A stretch of 64,000 nucleotides of DNA from DASSFG01 sp035547915 (GTDB lineage Bacteria > Planctomycetota > Planctomycetia > Pirellulales > JAICIG01), in assembly GCA_035547915.1 (NCBI GenBank), contig DASZTS010000144.1:62001-126000 (forward strand), in the 5' to 3' direction. Position numbers and translations under genes: made by a program. Below, piece after piece: positions 53,503-64,000 of the stretch. Numbering within the stretch: position 1 is the stretch's first letter; every line of letters begins with the position of its first letter. The notes under the pieces were generated by a model, which did not search any database, had not been told where the DNA came from, and saw only the letters and a program-made list of their open reading frames with translations.

Positions 53503-55794
53503 ATGAACCGTCGTCTGCGCGCATACGTCGTGATCTTGACCTGTGGGGCCGTGCTTGCCAGCGGATGCAGTCCCAGCAAGCCGGTCTACCTCTTCGACGA
53601 CAAGGACATGTCCCACTACAAGGGCATGGCCACCGACATCGAATACCCCGACGTCGAAAGCGATCGCATCGAGGACGTGTCGAAGGCCAAGGATCCGCTC
53701 ACGCTGAGCAATCCCGAGGTCACCGAGATCTGGGACGTCTCCCTCGAGGAAGCGCTGCGCACGGCGCTGGCCAACAGCAAGGTGCTCCGCAACCTGGGCG
53801 GCTTGCTCTTCACGCCCGGTCTGCCGGCCTCAAACCAGACGATCGCCCCCACCGGCGTGCTGTTGCAGACGCAGGGCCAGAACCTCAACGGCCAGAGCCT
53901 GGGCACGGCTCAGACGAGCCAGACGATCTATAACCCGGCCATGCAGGAATCGAACACGGCCAACGGCGTCGAAGCGGCGCTCAGCCAATTCGATGCGTAC
54001 ATCGATTCGCAGATGTACTGGCAGCACAACAACTATCCGCAGAACCAGCACTTCACCGGATTCCAGCCGACCGTCTTCGAGCAGAACTACGCCCAACAAA
54101 ACGCCGAAATCGCCAAAGTGACGGCCACGGGCGATCGCGTCTTCATGCGTGAGCTGACGAACTACAACGCGAACAATAGCACGGCGAACCAATATCACCA
54201 GGCCTACACGCCGGCCATCGAGATGGAATTCCGCCATCCGATCTTGCAGGGCTCGGGCGTGGAGTTCAACCGCATCGCCGGCCCCAACACGAACAACGGC
54301 ATCAACGCCGGCCAGGGCACCAACGGCCCGGCGCTGAACCCCAACTTCCTCCCCGGCACGTTCAACGGCGTGGTGCTGGCTCGCATCAACGTCGACATCG
54401 CCCTGGCCGACTTCGAGGCCGGCGTGCGGAACATGGTCAGCGACGTCGAGCGTGCTTATTGGGACCTCTATTACAACTATCGCAACCTCAACGCCGTGCA
54501 GGCCGGGCGCGACAGTGCCCTGCAAACCTGGCGCAAGGTACACGCCCTGTTCGTGGCCGGCAGCCGCGGCGGCGAGGCCGAACAAGAAGCGGCGGCCCGC
54601 GAACAATACTTCCTCTTCCGTGCCCAAGTCGAAAACAACCTGGGCCTGCTGTACACGGCCGAGAGCCGGTTGCGATACATGATGGGCCTGGCGCCGACCG
54701 ACGGTCGGTTGATCCGTCCGTCCGACGATCCGACGACGGCCGAAGTGCGCTTCAACTGGAACGAGGTGCTCACCGAGGGCCTGACCCGCAGCGTCGAACT
54801 GCGGCGCCAGCGATGGGTCGTCAAACAGAACGAGTTGAAGCTGATCGCTTCACGCAACTACCTGATGCCCCGCTTGGACGCCCAGGCGTTGTATCACTGG
54901 GGCGGTTTCGGCAACGATCTCGTCAACTACAACGGCGTGGCCTACGACCCCAACAACCCGCTGCCCAACTCGGGTGCCTGGAACACGCTGTGGAACGGCA
55001 ACTACCAGAGCTGGCAGCTCGGCTTGAACTTCACCATGCCCGTCGGCTTCCGCCTGGCTATGTCCGGCGTGCGCAACGCCGAGTTGGTGTTGGCCCAATC
55101 GCGGGCCTTCCTGCAAGACCAGGAACTCGAGCTCTCGCACGTGCTGACCAACTCCATCCGCGATATCGACCGCAACTACCAAGTGAGCCGCACGACGTTC
55201 AACCGCCGCGTGGCCGCCGCCAAGCAGGTAGAGGCCGTGCGCGCCACCTACGAGGTGGGCACCGCCACACTCGACATGCTGCTCGACGCCCAGCGCCGAT
55301 TGGCCGACGCCGAGATCGCCTACTATCGTGCACTCGTCGATTACAACGTGGCCATCCTCCAGGTCCACTACCGCAAGAACTCGCTGCTCGAATACGACGG
55401 CATCTACTTGTCGGAAGGTCCTTGGCCGGCCAAGGCCTACTTCGATGCCCGCAAACGGGCCCGCGAGCGCGACAGCGCCCACTTCATCAACTACGGCTAC
55501 ACGCGGCCCGGCGTCATCAGCCGCGGGAAGATGCCCCAATACATGGGGCAACCCGGGCAGCCGTTCGACGAGTCGACCATGGTACCGAGACCGGTCGGCG
55601 CCGACACCGAGGACGAATCGTCCGATGCGGCGCCGGCCCCGAGCGAATCGACCGCGAACACGCCAGCCAGCCTGCCTCGATCCGAGTCCACCGACAACGA
55701 CTCCCTCCCGTCGCCCGGCGACGCGCCCACCGCCGATTCCGCCAACCGCGACGCCCCCGAGCCCCCCGAACCGCACGACCGGGCGCGTCAGTAA
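53503..55794 (+). CDS. TolC-type outer-membrane lipoprotein
   Basis: The 763-aa protein starts MNRRLRAYVVILTCGAVLAS, followed by the lipobox Cys (LASGC). Long helical segments typical of outer-membrane efflux proteins follow (VSDVERAYWDLYYNYRNLNA; VEAVRATYEVGTATLDMLLD; LADAEIAYYRALVDYNVAIL). A Gln/Asn-rich stretch and an acidic C-terminal tail make it longer than the usual 450-500 aa. No pump genes are adjacent, so the transport partner is unknown. Confidence 0.85.
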   Translation: MNRRLRAYVVILTCGAVLASGCSPSKPVYLFDDKDMSHYKGMATDIEYPDVESDRIEDVSKAKDPLTLSNPEVTEIWDVSLEEALRTALANSKVLRNLGGLLFTPGLPASNQTIAPTGVLLQTQGQNLNGQSLGTAQTSQTIYNPAMQESNTANGVEAALSQFDAYIDSQMYWQHNNYPQNQHFTGFQPTVFEQNYAQQNAEIAKVTATGDRVFMRELTNYNANNSTANQYHQAYTPAIEMEFRHPILQGSGVEFNRIAGPNTNNGINAGQGTNGPALNPNFLPGTFNGVVLARINVDIALADFEAGVRNMVSDVERAYWDLYYNYRNLNAVQAGRDSALQTWRKVHALFVAGSRGGEAEQEAAAREQYFLFRAQVENNLGLLYTAESRLRYMMGLAPTDGRLIRPSDDPTTAEVRFNWNEVLTEGLTRSVELRRQRWVVKQNELKLIASRNYLMPRLDAQALYHWGGFGNDLVNYNGVAYDPNNPLPNSGAWNTLWNGNYQSWQLGLNFTMPVGFRLAMSGVRNAELVLAQSRAFLQDQELELSHVLTNSIRDIDRNYQVSRTTFNRRVAAAKQVEAVRATYEVGTATLDMLLDAQRRLADAEIAYYRALVDYNVAILQVHYRKNSLLEYDGIYLSEGPWPAKAYFDARKRARERDSAHFINYGYTRPGVISRGKMPQYMGQPGQPFDESTMVPRPVGADTEDESSDAAPAPSESTANTPASLPRSESTDNDSLPSPGDAPTADSANRDAPEPPEPHDRARQ

Positions 55795-55909
55795 TTCGCC
55801 CGGGCCGATCGGTGCGGCCGCCACGGTCCTCTCACGGCGAACCTGCCGTGAGAGGCGATTCATCCCGGATCATCAAACCTTCCGTGAGGATGAGACGAAC
55901 CGCGGTCTT

Positions 55910-59008
<3,099 letters not shown>

Positions 59009-59179
59009 AGTCGAGCCTCGGGAACCAATTCCCAGCAGGGAAACGCGCTGCCCCACTTTTGGACAGCACCGCATTATCCACTAGTTGGGGCTCGGTTCAA
59101 GCGCCGGTTCTCGGCGGGGGTGGTGTCCCAACACCTGCGTTGCTACCGCCCCGTCAAATAAAAACCTCGAAACGACTGC

Positions 59180-59371
59180 CTAGCGGGGTGCCGGGATTCT
59201 AGGCAGAGAATCTATGATCGGTGCTTGGGTTCCGAAATATTTCAACGCAAAGAAGAGCAAAGCGGCCCACAGCCCGACGGAGACGAGAAGGCCGATGAGA
59301 ATCACCTTGATCCAGGTGGGCGTTGCGGCGCTTCGCTTTGGCGGAGGTGGCAGATTCGGATTCTCGTCCAT
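59180..59371 (-). CDS. MDENP-type small membrane protein
   Basis: The 63-aa product starts MDENPNLPPPPKRSAATPTW and has one long helix (VILIGLLVSVGLWAALLFFA). Its stop codon lies inside the repeat shared with 38262-38332. Likely part of the mobile segment. Confidence 0.6.
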   Translation of the reverse strand: MDENPNLPPPPKRSAATPTWIKVILIGLLVSVGLWAALLFFALKYFGTQAPIIDSLPRIPAPR

Positions 59372-59406
59372 GCCTGAGGATACCAGAGCGGGTTTTAGGC
59401 AGAGGG

Positions 59407-59670
59407 TTATTCTTCGGGCACGCCGTACTTTCCGCACACGCCATAAACGTCCCAGAGATCTCGCCACTCCTCTATCGCCGTCGAAAATGGCCCCGGCACG
59501 AAGGCCATTGGATAATAGACAGCATTCGCAATGTCGTTGAATGCTTTGTTGCGACCGGTGGCCCCGTAGATCAGAATTGCCGGGCCGATGCTGAGGGGGT
59601 AGCCGACGAGCAGCAACAATGCCAGAAACACCGCCCGGGCGACACCCTCTATCTTTCGTTTCTCGCCCAT
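59407..59670 (-). CDS. Small membrane protein in the cargo segment
   Basis: The 87-aa protein begins MGEKRKIEGVARAVFLALLL, with two hydrophobic segments. A soluble end follows (AFVPGPFSTAIEEWRDLWDV). It lies 35 bp upstream of the MDENP gene, matching the gene order in the 850-bp element. No family recognised. Confidence 0.6.
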   Translation of the reverse strand: MGEKRKIEGVARAVFLALLLLVGYPLSIGPAILIYGATGRNKAFNDIANAVYYPMAFVPGPFSTAIEEWRDLWDVYGVCGKYGVPEE

Positions 59671-59764
59671 GCCATCGATTCTACCGCCCGGCGCAGGAAA
59701 AAGCCTCGGCGGGGTGGCTATTCAGCCGGGGAGATGGGCCGCTTTCTGCCTTATTCGTTCAGAA

Positions 59765-59880
59765 CTTAGAGGGCTCCGGCAGTTTTTGAGCAAGACCGAG
59801 GATCCGCGGCTGTCGATGCTACAGCGATTCGCCGAGGCGGTCGGGGGCTCGGTCAAAGTCACTGGTTTGATGCCGCCAAG
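59765..59880 (+). pseudogene. Fragment of an XRE-type helix-turn-helix gene
   Basis: A short frame reads LRGLRQFLSKTEDPRLSMLQ, then RFAEAVGGSVKVTGL, like the end of XRE/HigA-type DNA-binding domains. The upstream helix-turn-helix half is missing and no start is visible. Interpreted as a relic within the cargo segment. Confidence 0.35.
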
Positions 59881-60194
59881 ATCCCCGTTTGCGCCAAAGA
59901 CCATCGCCCAGCCCCGCCTCACAGCCGATAAGACCCCAATCGGGTTTCTGGACGTCCCGATACTCCCGCCCCGTCGCACGCCAGTGTCGGGGTTTTTTAT
60001 GCGCTCCACGTTGCCTCGCCGCTCTGGTGCGGTCTAATGGGGGTATCGCCATGTTGGTCGTGGGGGCGTTCTTGGTGGGAATGGCCGTGCAGCGGCTGCT
60101 CGACCAGCCGATCCATTGGACTTGATGATCTAGATCTAGAGCGGGTGGGAATCACGCTACTAGACGGCACAAGATGGCAGCAAATTGTGGACTA

Positions 60195-60466
60195 ATGACC
60201 GTGCCCCGCCAGTTCTCCTTAGAGCAACCGACAAAACCGGATCGAGCTTTCGAGAATCGGCGTTTCACGGCCGATTTTTTTCCCTCTGCGCTCCGGCTTC
60301 CGGGTTTTGTCAGCCGCTGTTAAAGACGTTGCTGTGGTTGATGGCCTGCGTGACGTGCTACCTCGCCGGCGTCGTCTCGCATAGAGCCTACGTCGAGCAC
60401 CAGCGCGCGGAAGCACTAAAGAAGTACCACGAATCGTTCCACGGTTCGGACCCGACCAGATTCTAG
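60195..60466 (+). pseudogene. Tiny RQFSLKTLLWLM protein broken by MITE-A
   Basis: The start ATGACCGTGCCCCGCCAG encodes MTVPRQFSL, then MITE-A (60222-60320) follows. After it the sequence reads KTLLWLMACVTCYLAGVVSH and ends HESFHGSDPTRF. Removing the element and one TA gives an intact 56-aa small membrane protein with the standard QFSLKTLL head. The present frame is shifted. Confidence 0.8.
60222..60320 (+). mobile_element. MITE-A copy inside a QFSLKTLL motif
   Basis: 99 bp, starting GAGCAACCGACAAAACC and ending TTTTGTCAGCCGCTGT, with TA at 60220-60221 and 60321-60322. Confidence 0.9.
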
Positions 60467-60614
60467 TCTGCCTACTTCTCAGGCACCGCGCTAAAACCGA
60501 CTACTCTTGCCGGTTTACGTTTGACTGTGGGCCAGCAACGCAACCTGTTGGGACACCACCCTCAGCGGGGGTGGCGGAAACCGACTTTGTCCCACGACCT
60601 CTTCGGCGGTCCGG

Positions 60615-61832
60615 TCACCGGCCGCGGCGGGTGTGCGTCGCCTCTTCGTAAAGGTCGAGCATCTTGGGCAGGCAGACATCGAGGCTGTAACGCTCGCGGA
60701 TCATCTGGGCGCCGGCGGCACCCAGGTGCTTGTAATCCTGGGGATGGTCGAGCACGGCTTCGGCCACATCGGCCATGCGCTCGCTGTCGAAGAAGTCGGT
60801 GAGCAGGCCGTTCTGTTCGTGCTCGATCATCTCGCGCACCGGCGCGGTGTCCGAGGCGAGCACCGTCGTGCCGCAGGCCAGCGCGTCCATCAGCGACCAC
60901 GAGAGGACGAACGGCACGGTGAGATAGATGTGCAGATCGCTGATGGCGAAGAGCTGCGCCAGCGACGTCGTGGGCATCAAGCCGGTGAAGATGAACCGCG
61001 AGAGATCGTAATCGTCTCGCGACAACACCCACTGCTTGAAGGTCTGACGGCCCGTGAACTCCAGGTCACCCCCGTAGCAGACACGGTCTTCGCCCACCAC
61101 CACGAAGATCACGTCCTGGCGTCGCTGGCAGAGCAACCGCGCCGTCTTCATAAAGATATCGAAACCGCGAATGCTCTCCATGCCGCGCGAGACATAGGTC
61201 ACGATTTTAACGTCGCTGGGGATGTCGCGATCGCCCACGCGCCGCGGCACGCCCACCAACGGCTGCCAGATGTTCGTATCGATGCCGTCGAAGACGACGC
61301 GCACCTTCGCGCGATAGGTCGCCGGCAACAAGCTCCGCTGCCAGCGGGTGGGACTGTACCCGGCGTCGCAATCTTCGAGGTCGAGCAGCAATCCGGCGTT
61401 GCGGGCCCGAGCGCGCAGATGATTGATCGCCGGATAGGGGAAATCGGGCCGATAGTCCATATCGGTGCCGCGGGTGTGATAGAAGTATTCGAAGTAGTTG
61501 ACGATCGGGCAGTCGTAGAGCTCGCGCAGGAAGACCGTGTGCAAGAAGCCCGAATGCCCCACGACGAGATCGGGCCGGATGTCGTCGCGCGTGCGGAGGG
61601 CTTCGTAGATGGCGTGCGAATGCCACACGGCGTTCTCGAAGGTGCGGCTGCAAAAATGGGTTTGCGGCGTGGCGCCGCCCTGGATGCTGTATTGCACGCG
61701 CTCGATACCGCCCTCGTTGCCCGGCGGCTGTTGCGACACGAACGTGCAACGAAACCCCTTCTGCTTCACGAGGTACGACCCGATATGGCCGAATTGGGCC
61801 GGAAAATTCTGATGAACGAAGAGGACGTGCAT
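60615..61832 (-). CDS. Family 4 glycosyltransferase
   Basis: The 405-aa protein starts MHVLFVHQNFPAQFGHIGSY and has the GT-B fold. The donor-side motif is SLMDALACGTTVLASDTAPV, followed by REMIEHEQNGLL; the middle has VTYVSRGMESIRGFDIFMKT. It transfers a sugar from a nucleotide donor, probably to a surface glycan. It is divergent from the TPR gene, sharing a 118-bp promoter region. Confidence 0.88.
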   Translation of the reverse strand: MHVLFVHQNFPAQFGHIGSYLVKQKGFRCTFVSQQPPGNEGGIERVQYSIQGGATPQTHFCSRTFENAVWHSHAIYEALRTRDDIRPDLVVGHSGFLHTVFLRELYDCPIVNYFEYFYHTRGTDMDYRPDFPYPAINHLRARARNAGLLLDLEDCDAGYSPTRWQRSLLPATYRAKVRVVFDGIDTNIWQPLVGVPRRVGDRDIPSDVKIVTYVSRGMESIRGFDIFMKTARLLCQRRQDVIFVVVGEDRVCYGGDLEFTGRQTFKQWVLSRDDYDLSRFIFTGLMPTTSLAQLFAISDLHIYLTVPFVLSWSLMDALACGTTVLASDTAPVREMIEHEQNGLLTDFFDSERMADVAEAVLDHPQDYKHLGAAGAQMIRERYSLDVCLPKMLDLYEEATHTRRGR

Positions 61833-61950
61833 CGAGAGTCCGTTTCGGAAGATAGGGACGGAGCGCGGTACGGAAACGCAGGCCGGTGCGATTTCATTTA
61901 CAATAAGAGGCCGTGATCGGGAAATCTATGGCCGGCGACGAGCGTTCCAA

Positions 61951-63828
61951 GTGCAAGCTGCTGAGGACCGACAACGGACGAACGGCGACCGCTTCGATTC
62001 GGCCTGGCAACATCATCAAGCGGGCAGATTCGATCGAGCGGAAGAAGGGTATCGCCAGATCCTGCAAGGCGAGCCGCGCAACGGCCGCGTCTGGTTCGTA
62101 TTGGGTAACCTGTTGCAGGCACAGCAGCGCACCGACGAGGCCCTGTCCTGTTTCCGGCAGGCGGCCGAACTGGAGCCGCGCGAGCCGGAAGGTCATTTCC
62201 ACGTCGCCAACGCGCTCTTGCAGCAAGAACAGTGGGCCGAGGCGGAGGCGGCCTATCGAAAATGCCTGGCCCTCAAGCCGGATCATGTCGAGGCGCTCGT
62301 CAACCTGGGGTTCGCCTTGGGTGAACAGCAGAAGCTCGACGAGGCGGAGGTGTGCTATCGGCAGGCCTTGGGCATCAAGCCCGAGGTGCCCGAGATACAC
62401 CAGAACTTGGGTAACGTGCTGCGCGACCGCGGTCAGCTCGACGAGGCGGTGACGTGCTATCAGCGGGCGCTCGAGCTGCGGCCCGACTACTCCAAGGCCC
62501 ACGTCAACCTGGGTGTGGCCTTCATCGGGCGCGGCGAACCAGAGGCCGCCATCAAGCACCTGAAGCGGGGCGTCGAATTACAATCCGATTTCGCCGAAGC
62601 CTTCAATAGCTTGGGGGCGGCGGTCTCGGTATTGCGCCGGTTCGACGAGGCGCACGGCTACTACGCCCGCGCGCTCGAGCTGAAGCCGGATTATGCCGAC
62701 GCCCACTGGAACCGCTCGTTGTTATGGCTGCTGCAAGGCGATTTCGCGCGCGGTTGGCCGGCCTATGAGTGGCGCTGGCGTTGCCCCCGCACGCTCCCCA
62801 AACCGTCATACACAGAGCCGGTCTGGGACGGCTCGTCGTTGGCAGGCCGCACGATCCTGCTCTTCGGCGAGCAGGGCCTGGGCGACACCTTGCAGTTCGT
62901 GCGTTACGCGCCCATCGTCAAAGCGTACGGCGGGCGCGTCATCGTACAGTGCCAACGATCGTTGTTGCCCATCGTGGCGAGTTGCCCGGACATCGACCAA
63001 CTCGTGGCGCTGGGCGAGCCGCCGCCGAACTTCGACGTGCAAGCCGCGCTCATGAGCCTGCCGCTCCTGCTCGGCGGCGGCGCGCACTCGATCCCGGCCG
63101 CAGTGCCCTACCTGGCGGCCAAGGCCGAATTGGTCGAACATTGGCGGCGCCAGTTGGCGCCGCTCGCGGGCTTTCGTGTGGGCATCGTCTGGCAGGGCAA
63201 TTCGCGGTATCCGTGGGACCGGCACCGGTCGACGAAGCTCGCCGACTTCGAGCCGCTGGCCAGGGTGCCGGGTGTGCAGTTGGTGAGCTTGCAGAAGGGA
63301 CCGGGCAGCGAACAGATCGGCGGTGCAGAGGGCAAGGCCGCGTTCGACGTCGTCTCGTTCGGCGGCCTGCTCGACGAGCAAGCGGGACCCTTCATGGATA
63401 CGGCGGCCATCATCGCCAATCTCGACCTGGTAGTGACGGTGGACACCGCGGTCGGGCACCTGGCCGGCGCGATGGCAGCCCCGGTCTGGACGGCCTTGAA
63501 CTATTCGGGCGATTGGCGTTGGCTGCTCGACCGAGACGATTCGATCTGGTATCCCACCGTGCGACTCTTTCGGCAGCGGCGGCCTGGTGATTGGGCGGAC
63601 GTGTTTCAACGGATGGCAGACGAACTGCAAGAGCTCGTGCGTGGCTCTCCGCGGCGGCCGATCCTGATCGAGATCGACCGGCAGGAGTTGACCGAACGGA
63701 TCGAGAAACGGATCGGCGAGTTGGCCACCGCCGAACCGCAACGCATCCATCGCCTACGCGCCGAACTCGCACGCTTGCGGGCGGTCAGCCTCGGCACAGA
63801 TACCGATCGATCTGATCGAGGGGAGTGA
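61951..63828 (+). CDS. TPR protein with C-terminal glycosyltransferase-like domain
   Basis: With a GTG start, the 625-aa protein has about seven TPRs (AEEGYRQILQGEPRNGRVWF; AVTCYQRALELRPDYSKAHV) up to residue 270. A domain with LLFGEQGLGDTLQFVRYAPI and LDLVVTVDTAVGHLAGAMAA follows, as in heptosyltransferase-like (GT9/GT41-related) proteins. It probably modifies a protein or glycan. Its last 44 nt overlap the convergent gene at the window end. Confidence 0.8.
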   Translation: MQAAEDRQRTNGDRFDSAWQHHQAGRFDRAEEGYRQILQGEPRNGRVWFVLGNLLQAQQRTDEALSCFRQAAELEPREPEGHFHVANALLQQEQWAEAEAAYRKCLALKPDHVEALVNLGFALGEQQKLDEAEVCYRQALGIKPEVPEIHQNLGNVLRDRGQLDEAVTCYQRALELRPDYSKAHVNLGVAFIGRGEPEAAIKHLKRGVELQSDFAEAFNSLGAAVSVLRRFDEAHGYYARALELKPDYADAHWNRSLLWLLQGDFARGWPAYEWRWRCPRTLPKPSYTEPVWDGSSLAGRTILLFGEQGLGDTLQFVRYAPIVKAYGGRVIVQCQRSLLPIVASCPDIDQLVALGEPPPNFDVQAALMSLPLLLGGGAHSIPAAVPYLAAKAELVEHWRRQLAPLAGFRVGIVWQGNSRYPWDRHRSTKLADFEPLARVPGVQLVSLQKGPGSEQIGGAEGKAAFDVVSFGGLLDEQAGPFMDTAAIIANLDLVVTVDTAVGHLAGAMAAPVWTALNYSGDWRWLLDRDDSIWYPTVRLFRQRRPGDWADVFQRMADELQELVRGSPRRPILIEIDRQELTERIEKRIGELATAEPQRIHRLRAELARLRAVSLGTDTDRSDRGE

Positions 63829-64000
63829 GGCCGAGTAGCTCCTCGCGCTGCGCCATCAGATCGTTCCAGGTCAGCTCGTCCCAGCGCTTGGCGAGCCGGA
63901 GCGGCTGGCTCCGTCCTCTTTGGACGACGCCCAAGCCATAATCCGTATCGAGCACCGAGACTTTCAGATCGGGTCGCGAGGCGCGCAGCCTCACGATGGC
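63785..64000 (-). CDS. C-terminal part of a gene that runs out of the window
   Basis: The visible 71 residues read RLRASRPDLKVSVLDTDYGL, then TWNDLMAQREELLGLTPLDQ, and stop. The frame is open to the right edge. It may be the end of a glycan-related transferase given its neighbours; the family is not certain. Confidence 0.5.
   Translation of the reverse strand, partial: AIVRLRASRPDLKVSVLDTDYGLGVVQRGRSQPLRLAKRWDELTWNDLMAQREELLGLTPLDQIDRYLCRG

Larger units (their letters stand above)
59119..60560. mobile_element. Second GGTGGTGTCCCAAC-ended cargo segment
   Basis: The left end GGTGGTGTCCCAAC and right end GTTGGGACACCACC are inverted copies. They are flanked by CTCGGCGGG and CTCAGCGGG (8 of 9 match). 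About 70 bp at the left end match, inverted, the right end of the 850-bp element at 38262-38332. The inner order also matches: a GGCTGAATAGCC...CGAGGCT segment, a small membrane-protein gene, then an MDENP gene. No transposase is present. Confidence 0.55.

Overview
The window looks like a chromosome segment of a planctomycete of the Pirellulales/Rhodopirellula type. The evidence is high GC, a DUF1549/DUF1553 protein and a DUF1501 protein, a secreted sulfatase and a formylglycine-enzyme-like protein, two large Hanks-type kinases, secreted leucine-rich-repeat proteins, a DUF1580 gene, and many tiny membrane proteins with R-x-F-Q-F-S-L-R/K or MDENPYKAP starts. No single gene proves the species, so the placement is inferred from gene families.

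Layout. 1-4312 is part of an integrative element lying against the 3' end of a tRNA-Phe gene. It carries a frameshifted tyrosine recombinase, a DUF1580 gene and a probable replication initiator with iteron-like repeats inside it. 4.8-10.7 kb holds small membrane proteins and a secreted DUF1570-type putative metallopeptidase. 10697-13773 is a complete IS1-type transposon with 27-bp perfect inverted ends and an 8-bp target duplication; it carries a PIN-domain gene, a coupled partner gene, a small ribbon-helix-helix gene and a tRNA-like sequence. 13.9-22.8 kb holds a Fur-family regulator, a PhyH dioxygenase, gnd, a beta-propeller protein, a NusG-like factor, a sulfatase and gmhB. 23.1-27.3 kb is a cell-wall cluster, murC-murB-ddl-ftsQ, that does not continue into ftsA or ftsZ. 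It is followed by csrA and guaA on the opposite strand. 29.9-36.4 kb holds an aldehyde dehydrogenase, a secreted protein with an in-frame TGA, and the floA operon. 36.4-43.3 kb is an accessory zone rich in nested small mobile repeats. 43.9-64 kb holds two Ser/Thr kinases, the DUF1549/DUF1501 genes, a TolC-type lipoprotein, and two glycosyltransferase-type genes.

The most unusual content is a set of non-coding mobile repeats. MITE-A (about 99-101 bp, nine copies) creates 2-bp duplications. In three genes, removing it restores an intact reading frame. MITE-B (69 bp) has two nearly identical copies. A third family has GGTAGTGTCCCAAC ends and carries small membrane-protein genes; one 850-bp copy sits inside a MITE-A with an 8-bp duplication. 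The window therefore records three successive layers of insertion in one leucine-rich-repeat gene. The other strong lead is a secreted protein at 32680-33555. Its reading frame continues cleanly past a TGA, and a stem-loop follows at bacterial SECIS spacing, making it a candidate selenoprotein.
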